A stretch of DNA of 64,000 nt from Trichopria drosophilae (Eukaryota > Arthropoda > Insecta > Hymenoptera > Diapriidae): assembly GCA_030407085.1 (NCBI GenBank), contig CM059584.1, forward strand, positions 65,608,001-65,672,000, read 5' to 3'. Shown piece after piece: positions 22,462 through 34,105 of this stretch. A program made the translations under genes and the position numbers. The first letter of the stretch is position 1. Every line of letters starts with the position of its first letter. The notes under the pieces are model-generated. The model did not search any database and was not told the DNA's origin. It saw nothing but the letters and a program-made list of their open reading frames with translations.

Positions 22462-22968
22462 GAGACATTCCATTACAAATCGAACACTTTTTAGACGACT
22501 GTTTTTTAAATCGCTTGAAACTTTTTTTACGTGTTCTAGGGATAAAAAAAGTGGACACGTGTCACGGGAATTTGAAAAAAAATTTTTTTTTTTCTGAGAT
22601 ACCGAAATATCAATTTTTGACGTGATGCGATTTATGCCTTCATTCAAACCTTCGTATCTCCGGTATTTTTAATCGAAATGCAACAAATTTTTTTTTCATT
22701 TTGAAGCTGAAAATCTCAGCTTTCTAATGCATATTTTTTCAATTAGTAAATTTGCAAACACAGCGCTGTAAAAAACAAATTAATATTTCAAAATTAATTT
22801 TGACATTGATGAACCAGGTTTGGGAAGTTAAAAATAGTACCATTGAATTCCTCGTAAAATTTCCTAAACAAAACATATTTTTCTGGAATGGTATCTTTAA
22901 GTCCTGTATTCGAAAAAAATTAATTCTCCCTCGGCTCCCCTGCCTTCGCGGCGCGCGTGCTTCCGCAG
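22462..22968 (+). repeat. Left terminal inverted repeat of Sola-like element
   Basis: About 507 bp, inverse of 26254-26751. The inner end is GC-rich (GCGGCGCGCGTGCTTCCGCAG). A poly-A/T tract near 22577 differs in length between arms. Confidence 0.88.
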
Positions 22969-23476
22969 GGCCCTGCGCCTCGCATGGAGAGGGTAGAAGG
23001 CAGGTAAGAAGACGTTAGATGATCCGTTATGAAAATGTTAGCCTTCTCTACGACAGTACAATGTGTTATAATACGTTAGTAGTTGTGGAACTTTCTCGTC
23101 GCAACGTGGTCTCTCACATTTCAGTGCTGTTTTTTCGACCATTCGAACAGGCTGGTTCTTTGTCGACGTATTTCAATATAATCATACGTAGTGCATTTTT
23201 ATTGTTCTTGGTGTATTTATTTCAATTGTTCGTGATCTAGGAATATTGTACGCTTATAAAGAGGTGAGTAAATCATTGAAATATTATAATTTATTTTATG
23301 TTATAATATGCGTAAAATGCTTTTTTACATATTTTTGTCTTTTTTTCCGCCGCGTTTTTACACACTCTTGCAACAGAAAATATGGTACGGCAGATTCGTA
23401 GAAAAAATTAGTTCTATCGTAATATATATTATTTCATACAAAATATACGTTATAAATATGTTTGAATTTCCAGATA

Positions 23477-25832
23477 ATGCCAAAAGCAACAGTGAAACGC
23501 AAAGGCGTGAGCAATCCGCGTAATACATGTCTCAATCCATTCAATTTACCGTCACATGGGAGGTCGAGGAAATTATGCTTGAGAAAAGTAACCGAAACCA
23601 ATTTAGTTGCTTGTGGCTTAACGGCAAACGAAGAGAATTTAAAAAAGTCGATTTGTACCGCTTGTCGACTGCGTTCGTCACAGCCCAATACTAGCAAGGA
23701 TATTAAAAACGAAGACTGTCAAATTGAAAAGGTATCACGTGTATATATTTTTTAGAACAAGAAATAATTTTGTAAATTATCATAACATTCTTTAATATAA
23801 AAATCACTGTGTTCTTGTTTGCACTTTGGTGTAAATAAATTGTTATTAGTTAAATTTATTAAATGACAATTGCACAAAAATGTGTTCTGTATGATTATAG
23901 AATAGAGTAAAATATGCAGTGATAACTTCCTCTTTCTTTTTTGTTAAATTATATGTATATTTTTATTTTTTATAGGTTCCAAATACATCGTCCGAGGCTG
24001 ATGATTTGCCCTCCAGTGCATCTAGTGAAGAAATTGCACAAAGCAGCGACGTTTCGGAATCTTGTTCGGACGGAACAGTACCGCGGTCAGAAATGATTGC
24101 AGGTGTTAATAAAGGATTAGGATACATTGGATTATCACCGATAAATGTAAAAAAAGTTGGACAGAAGAAATACGCAAACGAAAAAATATCTGATATTTAC
24201 AAAGGCTTGAAAAAAACAATTTTTGACGACGATTCATGCGATAATGACGATTATTCTTCTGTCTACGAGGATTTACGAAACAAGTTTATTGACACGGAAG
24301 ATAAAAAAATGAAGATGAAAATTTTAACAATATTTGATCGCTGGTCATTCAATAAAATTGCACAAGCATTTCCAGGTGCCACATCTCATATGGTAACAGT
24401 TGCGAAAAACATTGTATCGAATAAAGGTATTTTAGAGGAACCAAATAGAAAAAGTCATCCAAAGTTGCCAGATAATGTAATAGATAAGGTAAAAGAATTT
24501 TATCTATCCGAAGAATTTGGTCGAATTCTACCAGGAATGAAGGATTATGTTACCGTAAAAATCAATGGAACCAAAGAGCGCTTAGAAAAAATTCTAATGT
24601 TGAATAATTTAAAAGAATTGCACTGGGAAATGAAGAATAGATATCCTGAAATTAAGTGCGGTTTTTCCAGTTTTGCGGCCTTGCGACCAAAACAGTGCAT
24701 ACTAGCTGGTTCAAGTGGTACACATTCCGTCTGTGTTTGTGCTATCCACGAAAATGCAAAACTGTTGATTGAAGGTGCAAATCTTAAAAATCTTACAACT
24801 GATTGGCCAGCACTGATTCAAAATTACCACGATTGTTTACAGAAGATGATATGCAATCCACCATCAGCAAGCTGTTACATGGGAACTTGCGATACATGTC
24901 CAGGTACGCAGAATTTAATAGAAGAGTTAGAAAAAGTATTTGATGAGAACGATATTGACCAAATAACATATAGACAATGGGCAAACGTTGATAGAACTAC
25001 CCTTCAAAACGTTGTGTCACCTACGGACGAGTATTTGAGTATTTTATCCCAAGGACTGAAAAAATTATTACGACATTCGTTTCTCGTAAAGAAACAAAAT
25101 GAATTTTATAATTCAAAAAAAGAAACTTTGAAGCAAAATGAATGTATAGCAATTTGTGATTTTGCTGAAAATTACGCCTTTGTAATTCAGAACGCAGTTC
25201 AAGGTGTGCATTGGAACAACAACCAGGCGACCGTCCATCCTACTGCCATTTATTACAAAGATGCAAATAATGAACTCAAAATGATGAATTTTGTTTCGAT
25301 CTCCGAATGTTTACATCATGACACAGTGGCTGTTCATCTTTTTCAATCTAAGCTTGTAAAATTTTTAAAAATAAATTTGCCGGCTGTGAAAAAAATTATT
25401 TATTTTTCGGATGCCCAGTACAAAAATAGGAAAAATTTCATCAACGTCAGTCATCATATCGAAGATTTCAAAATAGCAGCGGAGTGGCATTTCTTTCCAA
25501 CCTCGCATGGAAAAGGACCCTGCGATGGATTAGGCGGAACTCTGAAAAGGCTTGCTGCCCGAGCAAGTCTTCAGAGAATTAATAACCCCATTCAGACACC
25601 CAAAGAATTGTTTGATTGGGCTAAGCAGGCATTACCAAATATCCATTGTGAGTATTTTACGAACGAGCAGTACGACAGCGAAGAAACTAAATTAATTTCG
25701 CGTTTTCAAAAGGCAAAAACCGTAAAAGGTACATTGACTTACCACTGCGTTATTGCGGCAACGACATCCACGTTACACATAAAACCGTATTCCCTATATG
25801 AAAAAGCGACTATTGTAAAAATAATGAAATAA
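23477..25832 (+). CDS. Two-exon transposase of the Sola-like element
   Basis: Exon 1 is 23477-23731 and exon 2 is 23976-25832. The intron has a GT...AG boundary (donor AAAAG|GTATCA, acceptor TTTTATAG|GTTCC) and phase 0, giving 703 residues with no internal stop. A 5' UTR intron is also plausible (donor GAG|GTGAGT at 23264, acceptor TTCCAG at 23473). Exon 1 encodes a Cys-rich segment (CLNPF...KLCL...CTACRLR), a likely zinc-binding DNA-recognition module. Conserved acidic sites suggest a DDE-type core: CDFAENY (about residue 480), YFSDAQYKNR (about 563), and EWHFF...HGKGPCDGLGG (about 587-602). Residues 95-180 are acidic/Ser-rich then Lys-rich. The role is cut-and-paste transposition in the nucleus. 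Superfamily assignment is inference. Confidence 0.75.
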
Positions 25833-26253
25833 ACGTTTATGCATTACAAATATTCGAAATAATAATTTATACTCCTATTCTTAAAAAATCTGCATGAATG
25901 TACGTAAAGTACACTTAAAAAAGAAATACTTAAATTAAGTAAGAACATTGTCTACAAGTAAGACGAAATGCAATTAAGACCACACATTAGACGACGACAG
26001 ATTTATGCACCATACATTGGCTGAGTGAGAGGAAATTTTAAGACGTAATCATTCTAAGTTATTTTTTACCGTGTAATGAAAATAATACTGACTTCGGTTA
26101 CATTGTATTATAAAAAATATAGATATATTCTTTAAATATTAATCGATTACGTAAAACTTAAAAAATCTATAAATATATCGGGAATATATATATTATTGAG
26201 CATGCTGTGTACGTACGCACATTACTTAGTGCGGCGGATGATACAGACGGGTG

Positions 26254-26751
26254 CTGCGGAAGCACGCGCGCCGCGAAGGCAGGGGAGCCGAGGGAGAATT
26301 AATTTTTTTCGAATACAGGACTTAAAGATACCATTCCAGAAAAATATGTTTTGTTTAGGAAATTTTACGAGGAATTCAATGGTACTATTTTTAACTTCCC
26401 AAACCTGGTTCATCAATGTCAAAATTAATTTTGAAATATTAATTTGTTTTTTACAGCGCTGTGTTTGCAAATTTACTAATTGAAAAAATATGCATTAGAA
26501 AGCTGAGATTTGAAATGAAAAAAAAAATTGTTGCATTTCGATTAAAAATACCGGAGATACGAAGGTTTGAATGAAGGCATAAATCGCATCACGTCAAAAA
26601 TTGATATTTCGGTATCTCAGAAAAAATTTTTTTTTTTTTAAATTCCCGTGACACGTGTCCACTTTTTTTATCCCTAGAACACGTAAAAAAAGTTTCAAGC
26701 GATTTAAAAAACAGTCGTCTAAAAAGTGTTCGATTTGTAATGGAATGTCTC
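26254..26751 (-). repeat. Right terminal inverted repeat of Sola-like element
   Basis: About 498 bp, inverse of 22462-22968 with few mismatches and small indels (one near an oligo-A/T run). Confidence 0.88.
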
Positions 26752-26755
26752 ATAA

Positions 26756-26860
26756 GCGAATCTTCAAAATTAGTAAAGTAAGATATTGCAGGAGCTTTAT
26801 AAATGACAGATAGCAATATTTTTGAGCTGTGGTCTACGTTTAAATCTACGAGCATAAATT
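26756..26860 (-). pseudogene. Non-LTR endonuclease, N-terminal part
   Basis: Minus-strand residues ILLSVIYKAP and YFTNFEDSL match the middle of a Jockey-type AP endonuclease (vYRPP-like block). The frame continues across the transposon into 22457-22298. Confidence 0.65.
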
Positions 26861-26954
26861 GAGGTTCATTTATGACATATTTAGATGTTGATAGGGCAGT
26901 AGGTCTTAGAGAACTATGAATATATACAAATGATAAATTAAATCGACAACGAAA

Positions 26955-27449
26955 CTAATGGCTTTATTACCACTTGTAACATCACACAGAATTTAAACCT
27001 TTTCACTTATTCAGATTACAAATATTAAACTTGATGAAAAGGGTGCAGAAATATTTATAGACGATAAAATTAAAACGTCAGGAAATAAGAGAACCCAACC
27101 AGTAGTATACTTACCATAATTTCTTGAAAATGATAAAATTTGCGTAGCGTCAAGAAAAAATAAAACTAAGCTTTTTATAAGAATGAAAAAACCTTACAAA
27201 GCAGCTTCCAAAAATACCTCAAGCATATGGTTTAAAAATTTTATGAATAAAAGTGATATTGACATAAATCACTTCTCTCCTCACAGTGCTGGACATGCAT
27301 CGACATCGACTGCAATGAAACTTGGAGTTAGTATATACGTAATAAGAAAAATTGCAGGATGGACGGATTCATCAACAACATTTTCTCGTTTTTATAAATT
27401 GCCAATAGATAATAAAGATATTTTTGCAAAATCTATATTATCACTATAA
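26955..27449 (+). pseudogene. DIRS tyrosine recombinase, catalytic half
   Basis: After a SHR motif (about 26987, the first catalytic Arg region, followed by a stop) the frame reads ITNIKLDEKG and IKTSGNKRTQPVVYLP. It then reads HFSPHSAGHASTSTAM (about 27268), KIAGWTDSSTTFSRFY (about 27349) and ends at 27449. In DIRS recombinases the HSxRHA box holds the second catalytic Arg; here that position reads Gly (HSAGHA). The catalytic Tyr is probably the FSRFY tyrosine. The enzyme is therefore inactive as well as split from its N-terminus at 17862-18047. Confidence 0.8.
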
Positions 27450-27578
27450 TTATAATTATGTTCTTTTTTATACAAATAGTTAATTGTAATGTACACAATT
27501 ATGTAATGATCAAACCCACCCGTCCCATATTTCGTACACCCTCATAATATTTTACGACATTTACTCATGCTTTAAAAT

Positions 27579-27745
27579 ATGAACAACGAACAACTTCACG
27601 TAGATTATCAAATGTGTGTGCGGAGATACTACATGTTGAACATCTTCGAAGAGGCGTTTATACAATTAAGATCGAACATCACTTGGTAAGTTCGTTTCAT
27701 CATTTAATTGTATTTCACGCCTCTTTTTGATGATCAACATGTAGA
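27579..27745. repeat. DIRS right end: inverted terminus plus complementary region
   Basis: 27579-27660 is the inverse of parts of the left terminus (CGAACAACTTCACGTAG...GAAGAGGCG). 27701-27743 is a direct copy of the start of the left terminus (TATTTCACGCCTCTT...GATCAACATG). Both together are the hallmark DIRS end structure used to circularise the DNA. Confidence 0.75.
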
Positions 27746-27749
27746 CATT

Positions 27750-29260
27750 TAAAGTTATTACGACATTTATTATCAGTGCCATCAGTTTAATAATGACATA
27801 TAGATAAATATTACATAATTGTGTACATTACAATTATCGCAATGATTACAATATCTCATAGACTAGAACCGGAACTAATACCGAACTTTTGATGAGTGAA
27901 AACGAAAGTTTAATTTAATTATACCAAAGTACCCTCGAAATGTTTTATTAAAGGTGATCAACATTTAAAGTTCGTAAAAATCCAAAAAGTGCATATTTTC
28001 AATTTTGTTTATATATTTAAGGTGAAAACGAAGAATATGCCAAGTTAGCGCGGAAGATGCAATTACTTTATATTGGATAAGATAAAATTTTATTTCAATG
28101 ACTTCATCTTTTTATCAGTACATACTTTCAAATCGCGAAACTAGATTGGTTGGTATGCCAATTTTGTTATATAAAACTTCTTTAGTTGTCAAAATAAAAT
28201 AGTTTTAATCATTCTAAAAATAAATCAATAATATTTTGTATTTTACTTAATATTTTATACTTTTAAAGATTATTCGATATTTTTGGTATATTTACTAGTT
28301 GATGAAAAAGGAACTATAGTATTTTTTCCGTGAAGGTGTTACGAGTTTTTTAACTACTATATTTGTAACTTATTAAATGTATTATGTATGTACATTATCA
28401 GTAGGAAAACGCATTTATTTATCCAACCAAATAGAAAAGATACATAATGCATAATTGTTCATTAATACAACTAGGATATCTAAGTTTTTTTTAAGGTACT
28501 TATTTCAAAGTATTTTCAGAGGTTATGTAACATTTTCAACTGAAATATAAAAGTGGAACATATTTTTTTTATATGTTGAGTACCTCGGATTGGTCGTGCA
28601 AATTCCGTGGAATTAATAAATTTGTTCTGCGCCCTGCGGGACATTCCTAACAGTGTTCATTAAAAAACAATTATCTAATTTTAATATATGAATACAAAAT
28701 TCGAAAATTCGTATTTAAAGCTGTATATTTGGAATTAATATTCTACCTCTCTGCGTATTCACCAGCCGTTTACCATTTACATTCCAATTTTATTTTAAAT
28801 GTACATGAAGGAAATAAAGTTTGGTCTATCAATTAAATTATATTGTTCTTTTAATTGAAAATCTCACTTTTAAAGCTTCAATTACCTTAACTTCTTTGAA
28901 TAGCTCTTCTCAAAAAATATAAACTTCTAATTTTCGTCTATTTGAATGTTCAAGTAATAACCGGAATATTTAATCAATGTTGTGTGCCAAAGAAATACCG
29001 CATGGTACTACCGAATGTTTTCTGCAATTTTTTATTTCATAATGTAATTTCAATTTCTTCACTTTCGGTAATCGGTAGAATCCATTAAAATGCCTAATAT
29101 AGTTATAATATAAATTAACTCATGATATTTAAAGTCTTATTTTTTATATTGATTTATTTTCTTGATAAAATAACAATTAATATGGATTAATAAGCCATTT
29201 TCATACAAAATACAGAAATTTCATATTTTTATTTTAGGTTGTGCATTGATATGGAAAGAT
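27750..29260. other. AT-rich spacer, nothing recognised
   Basis: No frames over about 60 codons and no termini, tandem repeats or RNA-like hairpins were seen. Probably degraded intergenic DNA. Confidence 0.5.
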
Positions 29261-29263
29261 GTC

Positions 29264-30010
29264 CCAGATAACATTGGGTGCGATTCACGATGGGCTCACG
29301 ACGTGAATTCACGAAATGATGTCATTGTGCAGCCTTCATGATAAGCAGTTTCGTGCTGCACGTGCACGTCTCTCACCTCCGAATCACAGTGAATTCACGC
29401 GTGATGCGCATTGTGAGTTCATCGTGATTCGCATCTGAGTTACATGCGCTTGCGCATAGGTGCATTACTTGAGCCCCGTTATCTGTCATCTCTCTTCAAG
29501 CGGGGCGCCACCTACACGAACATTTCGCCCGGCATTTACCGGCATACATTATACATTTTGTGTGAACCCACTTGAGCGACACACGCTGTATTGCGTTTTC
29601 TTGTATTTATTTATTAACAAAGTAAATGAAAGTTATTTATTCCTAGAAGGAAGTGACAATTAAACTTCTATTAATGCTTGAATATATATTTTTTTAGGCC
29701 CGGATTCACAGTTGTAAATTCAACTTAAGTTCCATTTTTTCGTTTACATTATCGTTCATTTCAAAGTTGTACGATGGTAAAATGGCATCGCATACCTTTC
29801 AAACATAAAAAGCAAAATACAGTAGATCTGGACAACACCAAAGTACATAACAAAATGTATAATTACTGATTTGTCCGTTTGATCACGAGCGTGATTTCAC
29901 TATGAGACGCAATACGCGTCGCATTACGCAGCGTTCATGAATTCATCCGTGATAGAATTTCTCACGCGTGAATTCATCGTGATTTCATTGCGATATCATT
30001 TTGTTATCTG
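29264..30010. mobile_element. Fold-back/MITE-like element with CCAGATAACA ends
   Basis: The left end CCAGATAACATTGGGTGCG and the right end (inverse reading CCAGATAACAAAATGATATCG) bracket about 750 bp. The outer arms share many short motifs around GTGAATTCACG and CATCGTGATT in opposite orientation. The interior is not coding. Target duplication is uncertain and the arms are diverged, so it is old. Confidence 0.5.
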
Positions 30011-30065
30011 GTAAAACGGAGTCGAACCCGGGACCGCTGGATAACAATGCGCGCCCCTAATCACG
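30003..30065 (-). repeat. tRNA-derived fragment
   Basis: The minus strand carries a B-box-like GGTTCGACTCC inside a T-arm-like hairpin, preceded by TTAGGGGCGCGCATTG. It lacks a full cloverleaf, so I read it as a tRNA-derived repeat overlapping the end of the neighbouring fold-back element. Confidence 0.45.
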
Positions 30066-30074
30066 ATTCCACGA

Positions 30075-30615
30075 CAATTGATCAAAAGGTACAATTGGCC
30101 AAATGCACAATTGGTCGAAAAAAACAATTGGTCTAAAAACAATTGGTCGAATAACAATTGGTCGAAAAACAATTGTTGGAACGTATCAGATGGATCTACG
30201 AAAAAATGACCGCAGAAAAAATGACCGAGAAAAAATGACCGAGGAAAGAATGACCGAAACCTTTAAGCTATCCTAATTTCATGGTCGAATGCACAGAGTG
30301 TGCCAGGCCCCCCCCCCCCTAAATACTACCCTAACCTCTAACCTATCACAATACTATGATCAAACCACTTAACCCAATATCCAAATTAAAAATATTTAGC
30401 GAAAAACTTTGGGAAACTTAGACTGCCCATATCAGAGGGAATTTTTTCGGACACCCATTACTTTCCGGCCTTTGTACATGCGATCAGTTATTTTGCGATC
30501 AATTGTTTTTCGACCAATTGTGTGTTCGGCCAATTGTTATTCGACCAATTCTGCTTTCGACCAATTGCACCTTTCGACCAATTGTGCATTCGACTCATTG
30601 TTTTTTGATCAATTG
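30075..30615. mobile_element. Fold-back element with CAATTGGTCG tandem arms
   Basis: The left arm (30075-30180) is a tandem of roughly 14-bp ACAATTGGTCGAAA units. The right arm (30495-30615) carries the inverse units. Both ends start CAATTGATCAAAA. Next to the left arm is a second short tandem, AAAAAATGACCGAG (30205-30260). Contains a C-run at about 30309-30318. No coding capacity. Confidence 0.7.
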
Positions 30616-30624
30616 ACGGGTTTC

Positions 30625-31596
30625 CGTTTCGTCCTGGAATGCCGTAAATTTTGACTTATTTTCATCAGGTGCATTATCAGGGAGAAAGTCACTCAATCGT
30701 TTTGATATAACCACACCTATTGTATTTTTTTTTCGAACTTTCTAAATTCGGTATCAGATTGACCATATCTGCCGCCATTTTTTTACTATGGCGGTTTAAA
30801 CATACAAAAATCGTGAATTTTGAAAAAGTTTGTTCAAATAATCGTATTTTTTAACAGAAAACCGTTTTCGAATCAAGCTCAATCGCTGTCTTCTGGTGGA
30901 GTAAATAGTTATACTAAAAGATAGGATGGTTATTAATTCATCGTTCGAAATGTCGGCTTGATAGTGGCGGACCTCGGTGAATATTTTATTGAAAAATTTC
31001 TGCACCCTCTAACTGAAAAATTATGAGCTTGTTTTAGAAAATGCTAAGAATGACAAATTCTTAGAATTCATCGAGAAATATAATGGATTTTTTCAAATTT
31101 TTTAAATGAAATTTTGAACAATTTTTTTCAAAATTGTAATTTTTTTTCGACAAATTCAGAACAAAATTTAGTGCATTCTCTGATGAATTCTACGAGTTTT
31201 TTATTCTATGCATTTTTTTCCAAAAATTGATAGTTTTTGAGAAAGAAAAATCTTAAACTATAATATTTGAAATTCATTTCCGCGAAAACTATCCACTTTT
31301 GGAAAAAAATGCAAAGAACAAAAAACTCTTAGAATTCATCAAAGAATGCACTAAATTTTTTTCAGAATTTTTCTTACATAAATTACAATTTTGAAAAAAT
31401 TTTGAAACAAAATTTCTCAAAACTTCATTTAGAAAATCTGAAAAAATTCCATGAGCGTCAATCTGAGACCGGATTTGGAAAGTTCGAGAAAGAATACAAT
31501 AGTTATGGTTATATCAAAACGATTGAGTGATTTTTTCCCCCGAATAAAGCACCTGATGAAAATAAGTCAAAATTTACGGCATTTCAGGACGAAACG
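30625..31596. mobile_element. Long-arm inverted-repeat element (CGTTTCGTCC ends)
   Basis: 972 bp. The outer about 150 bp of each side are close inverse copies (CGTTTCGTCCTGGAATGCCG, ACTCAATCGTTTTGATATAACC). The inner sequence is also largely self-complementary (AATTCTACGAGTTTTT against AAAAACTCTTAGAATT), so nearly the whole element can fold into one hairpin. It abuts the preceding CAATTG fold-back. No gene. Confidence 0.7.
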
Positions 31597-31833
31597 TGTT
31601 AATGTCTATTAATATAATCGTCATAGCATCTCCTATTTAACCTGTAGTATAGTACATTCATTATCCATTGCAGCAATTACAAAGATTCAACTTACACATG
31701 AGTTCGCTTATTGCCCACGCTTGTTGGTTCTAGGTTAGATTAGTATTAAAAAAAGGGGTTAAGAGGGCGGAGTCCCCCAGAACGCAAGCACAACCGAGAT
31801 GAAAGCATTACAGCGAACTTTGCCTAATGATTC

Positions 31834-32445
31834 CTATTTAATTATCAATTTTTGAGAAGTAAATTGGCTTCCATGGTCAGAAAAAATCTTTTCTGGCTTT
31901 CCAACTTTGTCACAATAATGTTGTATCAGTCTCTTCAAACAATTATTTCTTGTAGCCCGCTTAATCGCGTACAGCGGTACAAACTTTAAAAATACGTCTT
32001 GTACTACAAATATATGTTGAACGCCACCCACAGAACGTAGTAAAGGACCAAAAAAATCTATAGAGATCCTTTCATTGGGCCGCACCGCTTGTATGCACCG
32101 ATAACTTCCTTCCATTTTGGCATTCAAAAACTTCACTCTTTGACAAAGGTCACAGCATTTTGTATAGAATTTTATGTCACGTCTCATGCGACTCTAGAAA
32201 AAGAATTGCGAAATATATCGATACATTTTCAAAGAACCCGCATGCCCAAAATGATTATGAGTAGAGCGAATAAGAGTACTTATCATAGATTGAGGTAAGA
32301 ACAACTTCCACCTATAATCGGCGTGCATCTTCACGTAAATTACCTTATTTTCGATTAGGTTTATCTTCATTGTACCCATCCGCGAAATTCCGACTAAAAA
32401 AATAGGCGATAATGTTATCAGACCCTTTTCAATGAACAATTTCAA
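31834..32445 (-). pseudogene. Gypsy integrase fragment
   Basis: Zinc-binding region HNHFGHAG...CCDLCQRVK (32275-32130), catalytic-core start SIDFFGPLL (about 32060), and SDHGSQFTS (about 31860) with the second Asp. A stop or frame break near 32190 splits it. The third acidic residue and C-terminal domain are absent. Confidence 0.85.
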
Positions 32446-32492
32446 AATTAAATTCCTGTAAACATAAGATCCAACGAATCCAACGCGTGCTG

Positions 32493-33242
32493 TTAAAAGA
32501 TGAGGATAACTTGATACAATATGCCACTAATGCCGACGTCACTCGCATCCGTCTGCAAGCGAAATCTAACGTCTGGCAAATTATGACTTAATACAAGCGC
32601 ATCTATGAAATTTTGTTTTAATCTAATAAACGCGCGTTCATGATCTGAATTCCATTTCCAAATAGCATTTCTTTTGAGCAAATCAAGGAAGGGTTCTACG
32701 AAATTGGCATGCCGCACGCTAAAATGCCTGTAATAGCCACACACACCTAGCACGGATTGCAGCTGTTGCTTATTTTTCGAAGAAGTCAATACAAAGCCTA
32801 AAAATGGTACCGACTCATGAAAAAATAAGGATTTCCGAAGGCTCAGTGTGAAACCAGACTGAATTAATCGAACAAATAATCTCTCTAAATGTACTAGGTG
32901 TTCATCAAACGATTTTGACGCGATTAGCAAATCGTCAATGTAACACGCCGCAAATTCTGCGATTTCTGGGCCTACTGCCAAACTATGCGCACGAATGAAT
33001 CCTGTCCCCGCAGTTTTTAAACCAAAGGGCATTCGTTTAAAATGGTACAAATTATTTCGAAACAGAAATGCCATATACTTGCGAGCATCTTTTACCAGCG
33101 ATATTTGCCAGTAACCCCTCACTAAATCGGTCGTCGACAGATATCTTACGCCCTCATATCTTTGCATTAGCTCTTCTATTCTCGGTGGAGATTCGTTATC
33201 GGATGCAATAACACGATTTAAATAACGAGCATCGAGACACAA
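32493..33242 (-). pseudogene. Gypsy RT core and RNase H start
   Basis: CLDARYLNRVI, TTDLVRGYWQI, MPFGLKTAGTGF and the catalytic YIDDLLIAS (about 32935) are visible. Also seen are the connection region FLGFVLTS and the RNase H start LQTDASDVGISGIL (about 32565). It is joined to the preceding frame by a frameshift near 33240. Confidence 0.85.
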
Positions 33243-34105
33243 CCTAATGTCACCATTTTTTTGGTAACAACACGTAAAGGATTGCAGAATTCACTATTTG
33301 AACGTTCAATAATATCCGCTTTCAACCTGCTGTTTATTTCTTGCTCAACAGCCGCACGTTGTTTTAAAGGTACAGGATATGATTTCCGCACAATTGGTTT
33401 ACTTACAATTGGTCGTATTTCGTGTTTGTACATACGCACGCATCCTGGTTTTTCCGAAAAAACATTCTTGTATTTCAGTAATAAGTCGCACACAAGAAGC
33501 CTTTCGACGTTATTCAACGTATTGAGATCATTAATATATTGGCGAATTTGATTTTCAATGCTCGGTACTGTGTTTTGCTCTGATTTCGAACTATCTCTTT
33601 CAATTATTATTTCAATCATATTATTACATTCGTATTCCCGTATTATATCTGTTCTCGCACATATTATTTTCAAATCTGCGTTTGTTACAATTTGTACATG
33701 AGTATTTCCATCTTGTAATTGATTTACGCAACTTCCATTTAGCCAAAACGAAACTATATCCTTAGGAATTCCCCGTCCTAGCACGTCTAATTGCTCTTCC
33801 TTAAAATTCATGATGACTTCATATTTCTTTAATAAATCTACACCAATTATTACGTCAGTTGATAACCCTGGTACTACGAGATACGTATCCGTTAAATTTA
33901 AATTACAAAAATTCATAATCAATTGCACCTTTCTGCGCACGGTAATGTTTTTCAAACCTACAGCCACGTGAACAGCTACATTCGAGACTGGTAATTCTGG
34001 AAAATTATGCAAACTTTTCAAACTCAAATAACAATGTTCCGACACACACGTTACTTCACTTCCAGAATCTAGCAAAACCGATATTAATTTTCCGTAACAT
34101 GACAC
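33218..34105 (-). pseudogene. Gypsy protease and RT N-terminus
   Basis: Aspartic protease box LLDSGSEVTCVS (about 34070) and ILG-like IIGVDLL (about 33850), then a linker, then RT start YPVPLKQRAAVEQEI...LKADIIERSNSEFCNP. Open over 295 codons before the frameshift at about 33240. Confidence 0.85.

Larger units (their letters stand above)
22462..26751 (+). mobile_element. Sola-like DNA transposon, apparently complete
   Basis: 4290 bp with about 500-bp near-identical terminal inverted repeats (22462-22968 and 26254-26751). Termini are GAGACATTCC, and a 4-bp ATAA duplication lies at 22458-22461 and 26752-26755. It encodes one spliced transposase. A 4-bp duplication and GAG-type ends fit my recollection of the Sola superfamily (Sola2 group), as does the protein's general look, but this cannot be proven here. 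It interrupts the endonuclease of a minus-strand non-LTR element. Complete ends, open frames and good splice sites make it a candidate for recent activity. Confidence 0.7.
19640..26990 (-). mobile_element. Minus-strand non-LTR retrotransposon, split by a Sola-like transposon
   Basis: Read on the minus strand: endonuclease start (about 26860-26756), the transposon insertion (22462-26751), endonuclease continuation (22458-22298), then RT (21442-20585) and a C-terminal region (20515-20255). Across the Sola-like insert the endonuclease frame is kept once one ATAA copy is removed. RT is broken by several frameshifts and stops. 5' and 3' limits are approximate; no clear poly-A tail was found near 19640-19800. 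Confidence 0.75.
13450..27745 (+). mobile_element. DIRS-type tyrosine-recombinase retrotransposon, decayed and multiply interrupted
   Basis: Pieces in order: left terminal repeat (13450-13592), gag-like ORF (13640-14757), RT (about 15150-15525), RNase H plus start of recombinase (17371-18047), end of recombinase (26955-27449), and right end (27579-27745). The right end carries an inverted copy of the left terminus and also a direct copy, the arrangement expected for DIRS inverted terminal and internal complementary regions. Insertions separating the pieces are the non-LTR fragment at about 15540-16690, the palindromic element at 18188-19623, and a minus-strand non-LTR element (about 19640-26940) with a Sola-like transposon inside. 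Many stops and frameshifts show an old copy. Confidence 0.8.

Noticed and set aside
30219..30318. C-run and short repeats as a regulatory element
   Set aside because: Simple-sequence tract inside a fold-back element; no supporting signal.
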